Origin: JAFGIN01 sp050301235
GTDB lineage: Bacteria > Fibrobacterota > Chitinivibrionia > Chitinivibrionales > Chitinispirillaceae
NCBI GenBank assembly: GCA_050301235.1
Contig: JBNKZD010000070.1
Location: 1-64,000, forward strand
Direction: 5' to 3'
Length of the DNA stretch: 64,000 nt
Each line of letters begins with the position of its first letter. The first letter of the stretch is position 1. The notes under the pieces were generated by a model that was not told the DNA's origin, ran no database searches, and saw only the letters and a list, made by a program, of their open reading frames with translations. Position numbers and translations under genes: made by a program. Shown one piece after another: positions 37,388 through 46,183 of this stretch.

Positions 37388-37615
37388 TTGAGAACGATGG
37401 TTATGGCAGGGAAAGTCGATAACTATTTTATTCTCACAAAGGAAAAAATCAAAATATCTATCAGCCGATCAGCTAAACTTGCAGAGGATTCACTCAGTCG
37501 TAAACAGACGTATCCTCAGACGATGGTAACCAAAATGATTAGTGTCTCATTACCTGCGTATAAAGCAATTGAACAACGGTTGCAGCAGTTAAATGGCTCT
37601 CTGAAATTCATTTAG
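37388..37615 (+). CDS. Doubtful small protein
   Basis: A 75-codon frame (MRTMVMAGKVDNYFILTKEK and onward). It is hydrophilic with a helical C-terminus (YKAIEQRLQQLNG). No ribosome site or family is evident. Its neighbours are decayed, so it may be a gene remnant. Confidence 0.2.
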   Translation: MRTMVMAGKVDNYFILTKEKIKISISRSAKLAEDSLSRKQTYPQTMVTKMISVSLPAYKAIEQRLQQLNGSLKFI

Positions 37616-37986
37616 CAGTATTTCTCTTTTATAAATTTATTGTTTTTAAATCACACGAGTGCCCCGTGTGATATTCCTTCTTGTACTGCACCAAACCCCG
37701 CCAGTACAATAATGACATGTACATATCTGTACATTACTCAAATTCCGGAAATGCACTGAACAATCGCACTACATTTCACTTAAAATTATTGCTACAAACG
37801 CAATTTTAATGCTTGAGACAACTCCAAACCATCTTTTATAAACTTTTTATCACAATTTCTTATTTCAGTTCCTAGCCTTCTGTTTTACGACCAAATTTAT
37901 AAAATCAGAAGTGGCACTTATGTTTTTCTTAAAAATTCGAAACTTAAACCTTAATTTTTATAAGCTAACATTGCTATTTTTAATTC
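37616..37986. other. Non-coding interval with small palindromes
   Basis: It contains ATCACACG/CGTGTGAT with a 6-base loop (about 37653-37674) and the double palindrome TGTACA, tatc, TGTACA (37718-37733). Neither has a T-run on the right side. No gene is seen. Confidence 0.35.
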
Positions 37987-38620
37987 ATGACTGCCTATCC
38001 ACGAATACTTGATCCATTTGAAGAATCTCGCCACAAATCGATTTTCCTTTTTGGCGCTCGGCAGACCGGCAAAACCACTCTTCTGGCGAACAGATTACCG
38101 GATGCGCCATATTTCGACCTGCTCCTTTCGGATCTGTTTCTGGAGTTGAGTCTGCGACCGCAAACTCTTCGTGAGCGGGTTCTTGCAGAAAAAAACCGCA
38201 TACAGGAATCCGACAATCCCGTTATCATTGATGAAATTCAGAAATTGCCACTCTTGCTCGATGAAATTCACCACTTGATTGAGAAGCATAACATCCGGTA
38301 AAGCTTTTAAGCACTTCATTTTCTGCGAACTTTGCTCCTACTGCGAATATCTCAAAGACCGCCGTCCACTTACTTTCTGGAGAGACTATCAGGGCAATGA
38401 AGTTGATTTCATTTTAGGTGATGATCTTGCTATAGAAGTCAAATCTACTGATATGGTTACGGAAAAGCATATGAAAGGTTTAAAGCAGCTGAGTGAAGGA
38501 ACTTCCTTCAAACATAAGCTGATTGTATCACTTGATCCATCACCCCGAACAGTCGGCGACGTGGAGATTCTGCCATGGAAAGAATTTCTGAATCGACTGT
38601 GGAGTGGAATATACAAGTAA
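37987..38620 (+). pseudogene. AAA_14/DUF4143 ATPase with an internal deletion
   Basis: The N-terminal 104 codons (37987-38301) are a normal start of this family: RQTGKTTLLANRLPDA is Walker A and NPVIIDEIQKLPLLLDEIHHLI is Walker B, ending at HNIR. The second piece (38279-38620, other frame) begins GKAFKHFIFCEL and carries the DUF4143 C-terminal domain (LTFWRDYQGNEVDFILG) to its end. Whole members have about 390 residues; here roughly 170 in the middle are missing and the frame changes at about 38295-38300. The gene cannot make a full ATPase. Such proteins are common in accessory regions and their biological role is unclear. Confidence 0.85.
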
Positions 38621-38668
38621 TTACCATTTCTACCAAAGGTCTCGACACAACGATAGCTGATTACAACA

Positions 38669-40522
38669 TCACAACATAAGTATCTTCACAGCATAAGGAT
38701 ACAACTCCATTCTGAAACAGTTATCACTACACAGATGATAATCCGTTCTCAGACTGTTCCACGCAAGAGGATTTGCAGCCGCTGTTTCACATGTTAATTG
38801 ATCCAGTGTTTTTGATGAGAACTCTCCTGGTAAACCCTCGATAACTACTGTTTCCTTGTGGCTGGAGGTATTAACGATCAGCATCTTTCGTTGTAATCCT
38901 GTGTGAAAAATGATTGCTTTAACGCCAGATGTGTTGGACTGACAGATGGTGACCGGATTACCCTGAGCTCCTGCCAGCCATAAAAAAACATTGTAAACAG
39001 GATACACACCTGCTCCATCCGAAGGCATGAGTCCGCCATCACCTGTGGCTGCATGGAGAGTTACCGATGAAGCTTTTCCCTCAATTGCACTAATCAGCGC
39101 ACCTGCGGTCCAGGCTGCACAGAAGAGTGAATTTTGCCGTTTATCTGCTCCGCCATCCTTTAAGGGGTTCTTTCTGTTTTTTCTCGGGCGCAATGTCAGC
39201 GGGGATATAATGACCGGTACATTTTCTGCCAGCGAATATGCCTGTTGTAACGTTTCCCTGATTCCATCAAGGTTTTCCATCACAGCGACATTATCAAATG
39301 TGTGTACTTGCGGATTGGCAGAATAACAAACCTGATCCACCATAAACAACGATGGATGATTGCGATTGAGTTCAACAAAATAATTATCGGTTCCTGATGC
39401 GATTATGACTGATGGATAACGGTTTTTAATTGCAGGAATGAGCGATTTCAAGGTTACTTCTGAAGTTACTTTATTTTCATCATAAATGCAGAAACGACCT
39501 GCGTCAATTGATGCAATGCTCAATGCATTAAGCAGCTGATCGACTTTTTCAGGAATAATTGTTGTGCAGTGAAGAGCGATTTCTGCTGCACTGCCAGTCA
39601 TAGCGCAACGCTGGGCGATGGTTGTTACATCTGAGAGAATATTCTGACTATCAAGATCGAGATCATAACGAACGTGATTCAGGTGTAATGCTTTTAAATA
39701 TTCGACTGAATCCGGACTCAAATTTTCTGAAAGTGTATCAGTTGTACCTAGTTGAGGACATTTTAATTGTGAAACGGTATCTTGTGGGATTTTCAACACT
39801 ACCTCTTTTTTAATTTCAGAAACAGTAATCACAGGTGCAACTGTTGTAACTGTTATTGACTGAAACACTTCATCATTGGCACGTACTGTTACTGGTAATG
39901 GCAAATCAAGTGGTGTCGAGTATACTTTAAATGATGCATCAGTCCAGTTACGCTGATCTTCCATCTCAAATATATCACCCTCAAAATTAACAGTGTATTT
40001 TACCTCACCCGCAATACCCCGAATTGCTGCAATATTTATAAACGGTTGATGTGGAGATATACTTACCGGGAATATGCCATTGACAACAGTGCCATCACTG
40101 GATGAAATTGACACCTCTTTTCCCGATAAAGAAAGGGGGAACAGAAGGCATAATCCGATTCTGTTACGATCGAATGTTGAGAATGCTTTTCCTTTTATCT
40201 GAAACCGTATAGTACCATTCCTGTTGCATTCGATCAAACCAGTCCATTTAAATTTGATACTGTTATGCAAATGGTTAGCATCAAAGCATAGTGAGAAATT
40301 ATTTTCATTTTGTTGAATGTCAGTTTTGATGATTCTATACGGAATAGTATTCCAGTACTGGTCACGCAGGGCCATGTAGATTCGACGCACAATTTCGGTT
40401 TTTCCACAGATTATCGATCGAATCGTTCCATTTTGATACGTGAAAGATATCGGACCATGGGTAATATGAATTGGATCGAGAGTTTGAAGGTTTGGGTCGT
40501 TAGGATGAGTTTCAATATCCAT
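38669..40522 (-). CDS. D-apionate lactonase-like protein (ApnL family)
   Basis: A 617-residue cytosolic protein that matches what I know of ApnL. The N-terminal beta domain ends with MEDQRNWTDASFKVYSTPL, preceded by GISPHQPF-like and STFDRNRIGLCLL segments. A central TIM-barrel-like part follows (about 290-540), then a C-terminal beta domain with VYPVYNVFLWLAG. Family members open D-apionate lactone in apiose catabolism, but many are annotated this way without proof. No other apiose genes are near, so the role here is uncertain. It is transcribed alone. Confidence 0.75.
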   Translation of the reverse strand: MDIETHPNDPNLQTLDPIHITHGPISFTYQNGTIRSIICGKTEIVRRIYMALRDQYWNTIPYRIIKTDIQQNENNFSLCFDANHLHNSIKFKWTGLIECNRNGTIRFQIKGKAFSTFDRNRIGLCLLFPLSLSGKEVSISSSDGTVVNGIFPVSISPHQPFINIAAIRGIAGEVKYTVNFEGDIFEMEDQRNWTDASFKVYSTPLDLPLPVTVRANDEVFQSITVTTVAPVITVSEIKKEVVLKIPQDTVSQLKCPQLGTTDTLSENLSPDSVEYLKALHLNHVRYDLDLDSQNILSDVTTIAQRCAMTGSAAEIALHCTTIIPEKVDQLLNALSIASIDAGRFCIYDENKVTSEVTLKSLIPAIKNRYPSVIIASGTDNYFVELNRNHPSLFMVDQVCYSANPQVHTFDNVAVMENLDGIRETLQQAYSLAENVPVIISPLTLRPRKNRKNPLKDGGADKRQNSLFCAAWTAGALISAIEGKASSVTLHAATGDGGLMPSDGAGVYPVYNVFLWLAGAQGNPVTICQSNTSGVKAIIFHTGLQRKMLIVNTSSHKETVVIEGLPGEFSSKTLDQLTCETAAANPLAWNSLRTDYHLCSDNCFRMELYPYAVKILML

Positions 40523-40609
40523 ACGTATTCTCCCCGGGGAATAAATAAATGGTTATGAGTATGTACTTGATCGATGTCAATAGCATTATTTGCCAAATAC
40601 TCCAATTTC

Positions 40610-40748
40610 ACAGGATTCGCGATCGCCTCTCTCCCCAGCCCTCTCTCCACTCGTGGAGAAAGGGTGCAGCTGCATTTTGTTCTTCCCTCTCTCCATTTCC
40701 CATGGAGAGGAGGATTGAGGGGGTGATGCGATATGCGAATCGCGGTGT
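40610..40748. repeat. MITE-like inverted-repeat element
   Basis: About 139 bp with imperfect terminal inverted repeats. The left end runs CAC-x-GGATTCGC-x-x-TCGC and the right end is its near complement (GCGATATGCGAATCGCGGTG). Inside are two hairpins built on CTCTCC and GGAGAG. Such CTCTCC-rich intergenic repeats are dispersed in many bacterial genomes. It lies between ApnL and the PAS kinase gene, with no coding potential. Confidence 0.6.
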
Positions 40749-40874
40749 TCTGTCACACAAATATAGTGAATACTCAAATAAATTCTTATTCCATGCTAAA
40801 AAAATATTAAAAAATAATCAAACAGATAATATAATCAGGTACTGTTGAAAGAGCCAGAAAACAAGTAAGGAAAT

Positions 40875-42158
40875 ATGCTCGAGTCACTTCAAGTAGTTAT
40901 AATTATTGTCATTATCTGTTGTGTTGCAATCCTTCTGGGGATTGTAATCTATCAGAAATATAAAAAGGTGCCGGAAGATATTGAAGAAGATCCGGTGAAT
41001 TCCAAATCACTTGAAGAGCAGCTGATAATCAGCAAAAGAGAGCTGGAAACTGTTTTTGATGCTATTACAGACCTTATTCTCATCATAGATAAAAACTACC
41101 GCATTGTCAGGGTTAATCAAAGTTGTGCAGCTTTTCTTAAAAAACCTATCCGTATGCTTTTAGGACAGCAATGTTATAAGGTTTTATGGGGCCGCAGTGA
41201 AGTCTGTGAGGATTGTTCTTCAAGACGTACATTTACAACAGGAGCAACTGTTTCATGCCGTCGAATTAAAAAACTCTCTTCTGAGGGTATCTATTATTAT
41301 GAAATTCAGACATACCCTGTCTTTGATCAAAATAAAAAACCGGTGCATGTCATTGAATTTATTCGTGATATAACGAACGAAAAAAGAATGAACGACCAAC
41401 TTATACGATCCGAAAAACTCGCCGGTATCGGTATTATGACTTCAGGGATTGCCCATGAGATCAATAATCCTCTCTCTGCAATTTCCGGGACAGCGGTTAA
41501 TCTTCTGCAAATGCCCGAAAAATATGGTCTTAATGAAAAAGGGCTCAGCAGGGTTTCAACTATTCTGGAGCTGGCAGACCGTGCAACTGCAATCATGAGG
41601 GATTTGCTGCACCTTTCACGTGATCACGAAAAGACTTCATCACTGGTGAACGTTAATAAACTTGTTGAAAATACCGTGAAAGCAGTTCATATGGGCAATG
41701 TTTCCAGAATTGAGCGACGATTCCATCTGGATCCAAATGTCCTTCCAATTAACTGCGATCCATCTAAAATCGAACAGGTCATAATGAATCTGACCACAAA
41801 TTCCATTCAATCGATTCAGCAGAAAATGTCGACTTGTGTATCAGAAGGCAAAGGGTTTTCGGGATTATTACAAGTTGCAACTCAATTCAGACAGGGAGGA
41901 GGCGTTGCAATTTCGATTACTGATAATGGTGTTGGAATCCCTGAAGCTAACCGTAATAGAATATTCGTCCCGTTTTTCAGTACTCAGCCGACCGGAAAGG
42001 GAACCGGTTTGGGGTTGAGTATCTGTCATCGCATCATTGAAGAACATGGGGGGACGATCTATTTCGAGAGTGAAAATGATAGAACTATGTTTGTAATTGA
42101 ACTCCCATTCGAAAGAAAAAACAGTTTTGAAATTATACAGGCAACAACCGAGGTATGA
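40875..42158 (+). CDS. PAS-domain sensor histidine kinase
   Basis: A 427-residue kinase. One membrane helix (about 6-27) is followed by a short coil and a PAS domain (about 60-165) with a C-x-x-C pair (CEDCSSR), which suggests a metal or redox function. The H-box is TSGIAHEINNPLSA (His near 194). The ATPase has NLTTNSIQSI, DNGVGIP and GKGTGLGLSI, all intact. It overlaps the REC-HATPase gene by four bases, so it probably signals to it. Confidence 0.9.
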   Translation: MLESLQVVIIIVIICCVAILLGIVIYQKYKKVPEDIEEDPVNSKSLEEQLIISKRELETVFDAITDLILIIDKNYRIVRVNQSCAAFLKKPIRMLLGQQCYKVLWGRSEVCEDCSSRRTFTTGATVSCRRIKKLSSEGIYYYEIQTYPVFDQNKKPVHVIEFIRDITNEKRMNDQLIRSEKLAGIGIMTSGIAHEINNPLSAISGTAVNLLQMPEKYGLNEKGLSRVSTILELADRATAIMRDLLHLSRDHEKTSSLVNVNKLVENTVKAVHMGNVSRIERRFHLDPNVLPINCDPSKIEQVIMNLTTNSIQSIQQKMSTCVSEGKGFSGLLQVATQFRQGGGVAISITDNGVGIPEANRNRIFVPFFSTQPTGKGTGLGLSICHRIIEEHGGTIYFESENDRTMFVIELPFERKNSFEIIQATTEV

Positions 42159-43102
42159 AAATGGATCAAAGTGTTGATGTATCTGAAGACAGTGACAACA
42201 TGAAAAACTACAAAATTCTGGTTGTCGATGATGAAAAGGCAATCCGTATGATGTTGGTAGATTTTCTTGAAAACAAGTATACGGTGGATACTGCAGAGAC
42301 TGCTGACATGGCGTTGGGTAAACTCAAGCTGGCCCATTTTGATCTTGTAATTTCAGATATCAATATGCCAGGAATGAACGGACCACAGTTACTTTCCGAA
42401 GTTAAGAAGAACTATCCGAAAACCAAAACAGCTCTTATTACTGCTTATAATATTGATGATTATATTCGTACTGCCAAAGAGATGCTGGTCACCAACATTA
42501 TCCCAAAAACAGTTCCATTTAATTTCCAGGAACTCGATTCAATTGTAACCGGCCTTTTGACGGGGAATATATTTGGATTATCACGGTACCTTACCAATGA
42601 TGGTGACATTCTGGAACAATCAACAATTCGTTCATCTATTGAAGCCAGAAATATCCGTGAACATATTATTGACCTTTTTACAGAAAAATTCGGTACATCC
42701 GGCGATATGAAACTCATTCTTGATGAAATTATAACTAACGCAATATATCACGCCCCTACACTTGATGATGGTAGTGAAAAATACCAGGAATTTACCGATG
42801 TAACACTTGAACCTGAGGAATATATCGGGGTTGAATGTGGATATGATCGTGAAAAGTATGCTGTTGCAGTTACTGATATGCAGGGAAAACTGAAAAAAGA
42901 AACGGTTCTTTATAAAATTGACCGGCAGCTTACTGGAGAAGGGCTCCTGGATGATTCAGGAAGAGGAATTCACATGAGCAGGCTATTCGCAGATCGGATG
43001 ATTATCAATATAGATCCAAATAAAAGAACAGAAGTGATTCTCATTAATTATTTTTCCAACAAATACCGTGGATACAAACCTCTCTATATTAATGAACTCT
43101 AG
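42155..43102 (+). CDS. Response regulator with C-terminal HATPase domain
   Basis: A 315-residue protein with a receiver domain (about 20-135; Asp near 68 in LVISDINMPGMNG; K-T-V-P replaces the usual K-P). It is followed by an RsbW/GHKL-type ATPase domain (ILDEIITNAIYHAP, then GLLDDSGRGIHMSRLF). This architecture is typical of regulators that act on anti-sigma or other kinase partners rather than DNA. It pairs with the upstream histidine kinase. It is the last gene before the inverted repeat and the polyamine cluster. Confidence 0.87.
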   Translation: MKMDQSVDVSEDSDNMKNYKILVVDDEKAIRMMLVDFLENKYTVDTAETADMALGKLKLAHFDLVISDINMPGMNGPQLLSEVKKNYPKTKTALITAYNIDDYIRTAKEMLVTNIIPKTVPFNFQELDSIVTGLLTGNIFGLSRYLTNDGDILEQSTIRSSIEARNIREHIIDLFTEKFGTSGDMKLILDEIITNAIYHAPTLDDGSEKYQEFTDVTLEPEEYIGVECGYDREKYAVAVTDMQGKLKKETVLYKIDRQLTGEGLLDDSGRGIHMSRLFADRMIINIDPNKRTEVILINYFSNKYRGYKPLYINEL

Positions 43103-43164
43103 GAGGTCCTGAGTCAAAAAAGTGACTGGTTAATTATAGTATTGGCGGAATATTTAATATTAAT

Positions 43165-43262
43165 CGTTCAGAGGTTCAGCGTTCAAGGTTCAAAGGTTAC
43201 AAGACTGAGAGTTTTTTCTTTTTTTCAGATCTTTGAACTTTTTAACTCTGAACCTTTGAACG
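43165..43262. repeat. Long inverted repeat of GTTCA-type units before speD
   Basis: The left arm (43165-43196) and right arm (43230-43262, complement) share about 32 bases with four or five mismatches. Both are made of GTTCA/AGGTTCA units and enclose a 33-base T-rich loop. The hairpin ends about 25 bases before speD. It could be a dispersed intergenic repeat or an attenuator-like structure. Confidence 0.65.
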
Positions 43263-43287
43263 GCTTCCTAAAAGGAGAAGGATCAAG

Positions 43288-44067
43288 ATGATTAACCGGT
43301 GCAGGGGACGTAAGATTAAACTTCATGGGTTTAATAACCTTACCAAGTCATTGAGTTTTAATATTTACGATATCTGTTTTACGAAGTCAAAAGCATCTCA
43401 GATCGATTACCTTGAATACATCGATGATGTCTATAATTCTGAAAAATTGCGAAGTATCGCAGAGGAAGTTGTTAACATTATCGAGGCAAAAATCGTAAAC
43501 ATCTCCACTCAGGACTACGACCCCAGAGGCGCCAGTGTAACAGTTCTTATTAACGAGGGGCACCATCCCCGTGATGAGGGTGTTGTTGCTCATCTGGATA
43601 AAAGCCATATAGCGGCTCATACATATCCGGAAAATAACACAAATACAGGAATTGCCACATTTCGAGTTGATATAGATGTTTCCACCTGTGGAATGATCTC
43701 TCCGTTAAAAGCTCTTGATTTTCTTATAGATAGTTTTGATTCTGATGTTGTTCTTATGGATTATCGGGTGCGCGGATTCACCAGAGATGTTAATGGAAGA
43801 AAAATCTATATTGATCATGATATAACATCTATCCAGGATTACATTTCTGATGAAATTCTGAATAAATACTCTGCTTATGATATCAATATCGTATCTGATA
43901 ATATTTTCCATACCAAAATGATGCTTAAAAACCAGAAACTTGAAAACTACCTGTTCGGGCCAGAAATTTTAAAGATGTCCAAAGCCGAACGGGCCCGTAC
44001 CAGAACATTAGTTAAAAAAGAGATGCAGGAGATTTTTGAATGCAGAAACATCTTCGACGCGGAATAA
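43288..44067 (+). CDS. speD: S-adenosylmethionine decarboxylase, E. coli type
   Basis: The 259-residue proenzyme matches E. coli SpeD nearly end to end (LHGFNNLTKSLSFNIYDICF at the start; ENIFHTKM-like DNIFHTKMML near the end; length 264 in E. coli). The autocleavage site LDKSHIAAHTYPE is intact, so the pyruvoyl group should form at Ser106 after cut at Lys105-Ser106. STCGMISPLKAL is the substrate loop. The product, decarboxylated SAM, is the aminopropyl donor for spermidine synthase, whose gene overlaps by 28 bases. AAAGGAGAAGG precedes the ATG. Confidence 0.97.
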   Translation: MINRCRGRKIKLHGFNNLTKSLSFNIYDICFTKSKASQIDYLEYIDDVYNSEKLRSIAEEVVNIIEAKIVNISTQDYDPRGASVTVLINEGHHPRDEGVVAHLDKSHIAAHTYPENNTNTGIATFRVDIDVSTCGMISPLKALDFLIDSFDSDVVLMDYRVRGFTRDVNGRKIYIDHDITSIQDYISDEILNKYSAYDINIVSDNIFHTKMMLKNQKLENYLFGPEILKMSKAERARTRTLVKKEMQEIFECRNIFDAE

Positions 44068-45005
44068 ATCCCTGTATCAATCGCATTGCGCCCCGACGAT
44101 CCCTTTATACGGAAGCCCTTAATCCATATTTTGGATACTTTTACACGATAAAGAAATCGCTGAGAAAAGCAAAAACTGAGTTCCAGGATATTGAACTGGT
44201 CGAAACCGATGAGTTCGGTAAAGTACTACTTCTGGATCATATAACTCAGGTGGCTGAACTTCACGACTATCAGTATCATGAACCCATGGTACATCCTGCA
44301 CTCTGCTCTCATCCTTCCCCCGACTCTGTTTGTATCATTGGCGGTGGTGATGGAGGTGTGTTACGGGAACTGGTCAAATATAAATCGGTCAAAGAGATAC
44401 ATCTGGCAGAGATTGATTCGGGGGTGATCGACTTTTCACGAAAATATCTGAGTGCAATTAATGGTGACTGCTTTGAAGATCCCCGATTGCAGATTCATAT
44501 CGGAGATGGAAGAAAATTTATCTCCTCCCACAAGGGTAAATACGATATCATCATCATGGATATGACCGATCCCTTTGGACCTTCAAAGTATCTCTACACG
44601 CGCGAGTTTTATCGCAATGTCAATAAAGCTTTAAAAAACGAGTATGGCATGTTTGTCATGCATTCCGAATCACCTGTTTCTCGTCCAAAAGCGTTTTCCT
44701 GTATTAAAAAAACTCTGAGTACAACGTTTAATCATGTAAACAGTATGTACCTGTATATTCAAATGTATGCTGTCTTGTGGTCAATTACAATATGTTCACA
44801 AAAGACGGATATTTCGAAGATTAAACCGGAAAAAATTGATAGAATGTTAAAAAGAATGAAAATTGACAATTTAAAAGTTTTTAATGGTGCGACGCATTTC
44901 TCGATGCAGGTCGAATTCCCTTATATTCATCAAATTTTACAAACACCGGCACGTATTATCACAGATGCGAAACCGGATTTTCCGGACGACTTTATTTCAA
45001 CTTAA
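44040..45005 (+). CDS. speE: Spermidine synthase (first copy)
   Basis: A 321-residue aminopropyltransferase. IIGGGDGGVLRELVKY (dcSAM site), HLAEID, IHIGDGRKFI and MDMTDPFGPS are the family signatures, and YQYHEPMVHPAL holds the amine-site Tyr-His. CAGGAG eight bases before ATG 44040 supports this start, so it overlaps speD. The product is spermidine from putrescine or a homologue. It lies between speD and the decarboxylase gene. Confidence 0.93.
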   Translation: MQKHLRRGINPCINRIAPRRSLYTEALNPYFGYFYTIKKSLRKAKTEFQDIELVETDEFGKVLLLDHITQVAELHDYQYHEPMVHPALCSHPSPDSVCIIGGGDGGVLRELVKYKSVKEIHLAEIDSGVIDFSRKYLSAINGDCFEDPRLQIHIGDGRKFISSHKGKYDIIIMDMTDPFGPSKYLYTREFYRNVNKALKNEYGMFVMHSESPVSRPKAFSCIKKTLSTTFNHVNSMYLYIQMYAVLWSITICSQKTDISKIKPEKIDRMLKRMKIDNLKVFNGATHFSMQVEFPYIHQILQTPARIITDAKPDFPDDFIST

Positions 45006-45026
45006 TCTTATGGGAGATAAGAGCTG

Positions 45027-46127
45027 ATGGACTTTTCTACGGTTCAGGAGTTGGTTGGTGTGCATGGTACACCAACGCTTTTTTTATCTGAGGGCAGAGC
45101 CCGTGAAGGGTACAGGGCGCTTAAAAGCGCCCTTCCTGGAGTTGACCTTTACTATGCTGTAAAATCAAATGCTACTCCCGATCTGATTTCAATATTAAAT
45201 AATGAAGGCGCCTTTTTTGATATCTGTACCAATGGTGAAATTGATGTTATCAGCAAGTATGGTATCTCCCCTGAAAGATGTATTCATACTCACCCGATCA
45301 AGCGGGATTCTGATATCAGGTATTCGCTTGAATACGGCATTTCGATTTTTGTATGCGACAATGAAGATGAGCTTTTAAAGTTCGTTCCATACAAAGACAA
45401 ATGCTCACTGCTGATCCGTATGAGCATACAGAATCCCGGTTGTCTGGTAAATCTTTCGCATAAATTCGGCATTACACCCGAAAAAGCTTGGAATCTTATT
45501 AGCAAAGCTCATTCGCTTGGTCTTGATGTTCTTGGTATCAGTTTTCATGCCGGATCACAAAATGAAAATTCTCTTAAATATATAGAAGCACTTGAATATT
45601 GCCGCGATATCTGCCGTAAAGCGGCACTCAGAGGGATCAATATCAGGGTGATCGATATCGGTGGTGGATTTCCTATTAATTATATCTCTCCGGTAATACC
45701 GATAGAACAGTTCTGCAGTCCTATTATGGAGTACCTGGAACGATATTTCTCAAGTTACCGGATAATTGCGGAGCCGGGGCGGGTGTTGAGCGGACCAACG
45801 ATGACACTTGCCACAAAGGTTATGGGTCGTTCGTTACGAAATGGTGTATGGTGGTATTATCTCGATGATGGTCTATACGGATCATTCTCAGGAAAAATGT
45901 ATGATCATGCGGATTATCCTATGGTAGTTGGCCGATCTGGGCCACGCTACAACTCTGTTCTGGCAGGTCCAACCTGTGACTCGATCGATGTTGTTTACGA
46001 AAATATAAGTCTTCCTAAACTGGAAATTGGTGATCTTCTGGTGTTCAATTCGATGGGATCCTATACATGCGCGAGTGCGTCAAATTTCAACGGATTTCCC
46101 AAAGCCAAAATTGTGGTCGTCGATTGA
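45027..46127 (+). CDS. PLP-dependent ornithine/diamino-acid decarboxylase (fold III)
   Basis: A 366-residue alanine-racemase-fold decarboxylase. PLP Lys46 is in YYAVKSNATP, HAGSQ and IDIGGGFP are present, EPGR binds the phosphate, and the catalytic Cys sits in GPTCDSID (about residue 315). The length is that of the short bacterial ornithine/lysine or carboxynorspermidine group; the context (speD and two speE) favours ornithine decarboxylation to putrescine, but carboxynorspermidine decarboxylase cannot be excluded. It starts 21 bases after the first speE. Confidence 0.9.
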   Translation: MDFSTVQELVGVHGTPTLFLSEGRAREGYRALKSALPGVDLYYAVKSNATPDLISILNNEGAFFDICTNGEIDVISKYGISPERCIHTHPIKRDSDIRYSLEYGISIFVCDNEDELLKFVPYKDKCSLLIRMSIQNPGCLVNLSHKFGITPEKAWNLISKAHSLGLDVLGISFHAGSQNENSLKYIEALEYCRDICRKAALRGINIRVIDIGGGFPINYISPVIPIEQFCSPIMEYLERYFSSYRIIAEPGRVLSGPTMTLATKVMGRSLRNGVWWYYLDDGLYGSFSGKMYDHADYPMVVGRSGPRYNSVLAGPTCDSIDVVYENISLPKLEIGDLLVFNSMGSYTCASASNFNGFPKAKIVVVD

Positions 46128-46183
46128 AACCGGATTGGACATGATCACACATTGTTACATTTAAAGAATTATGAGGTGCGTTA

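Noticed and set aside
37653..37733. Small palindromes as possible terminator or operator
   Set aside because: No T-run follows on the suitable side and no gene is close enough for an operator role.
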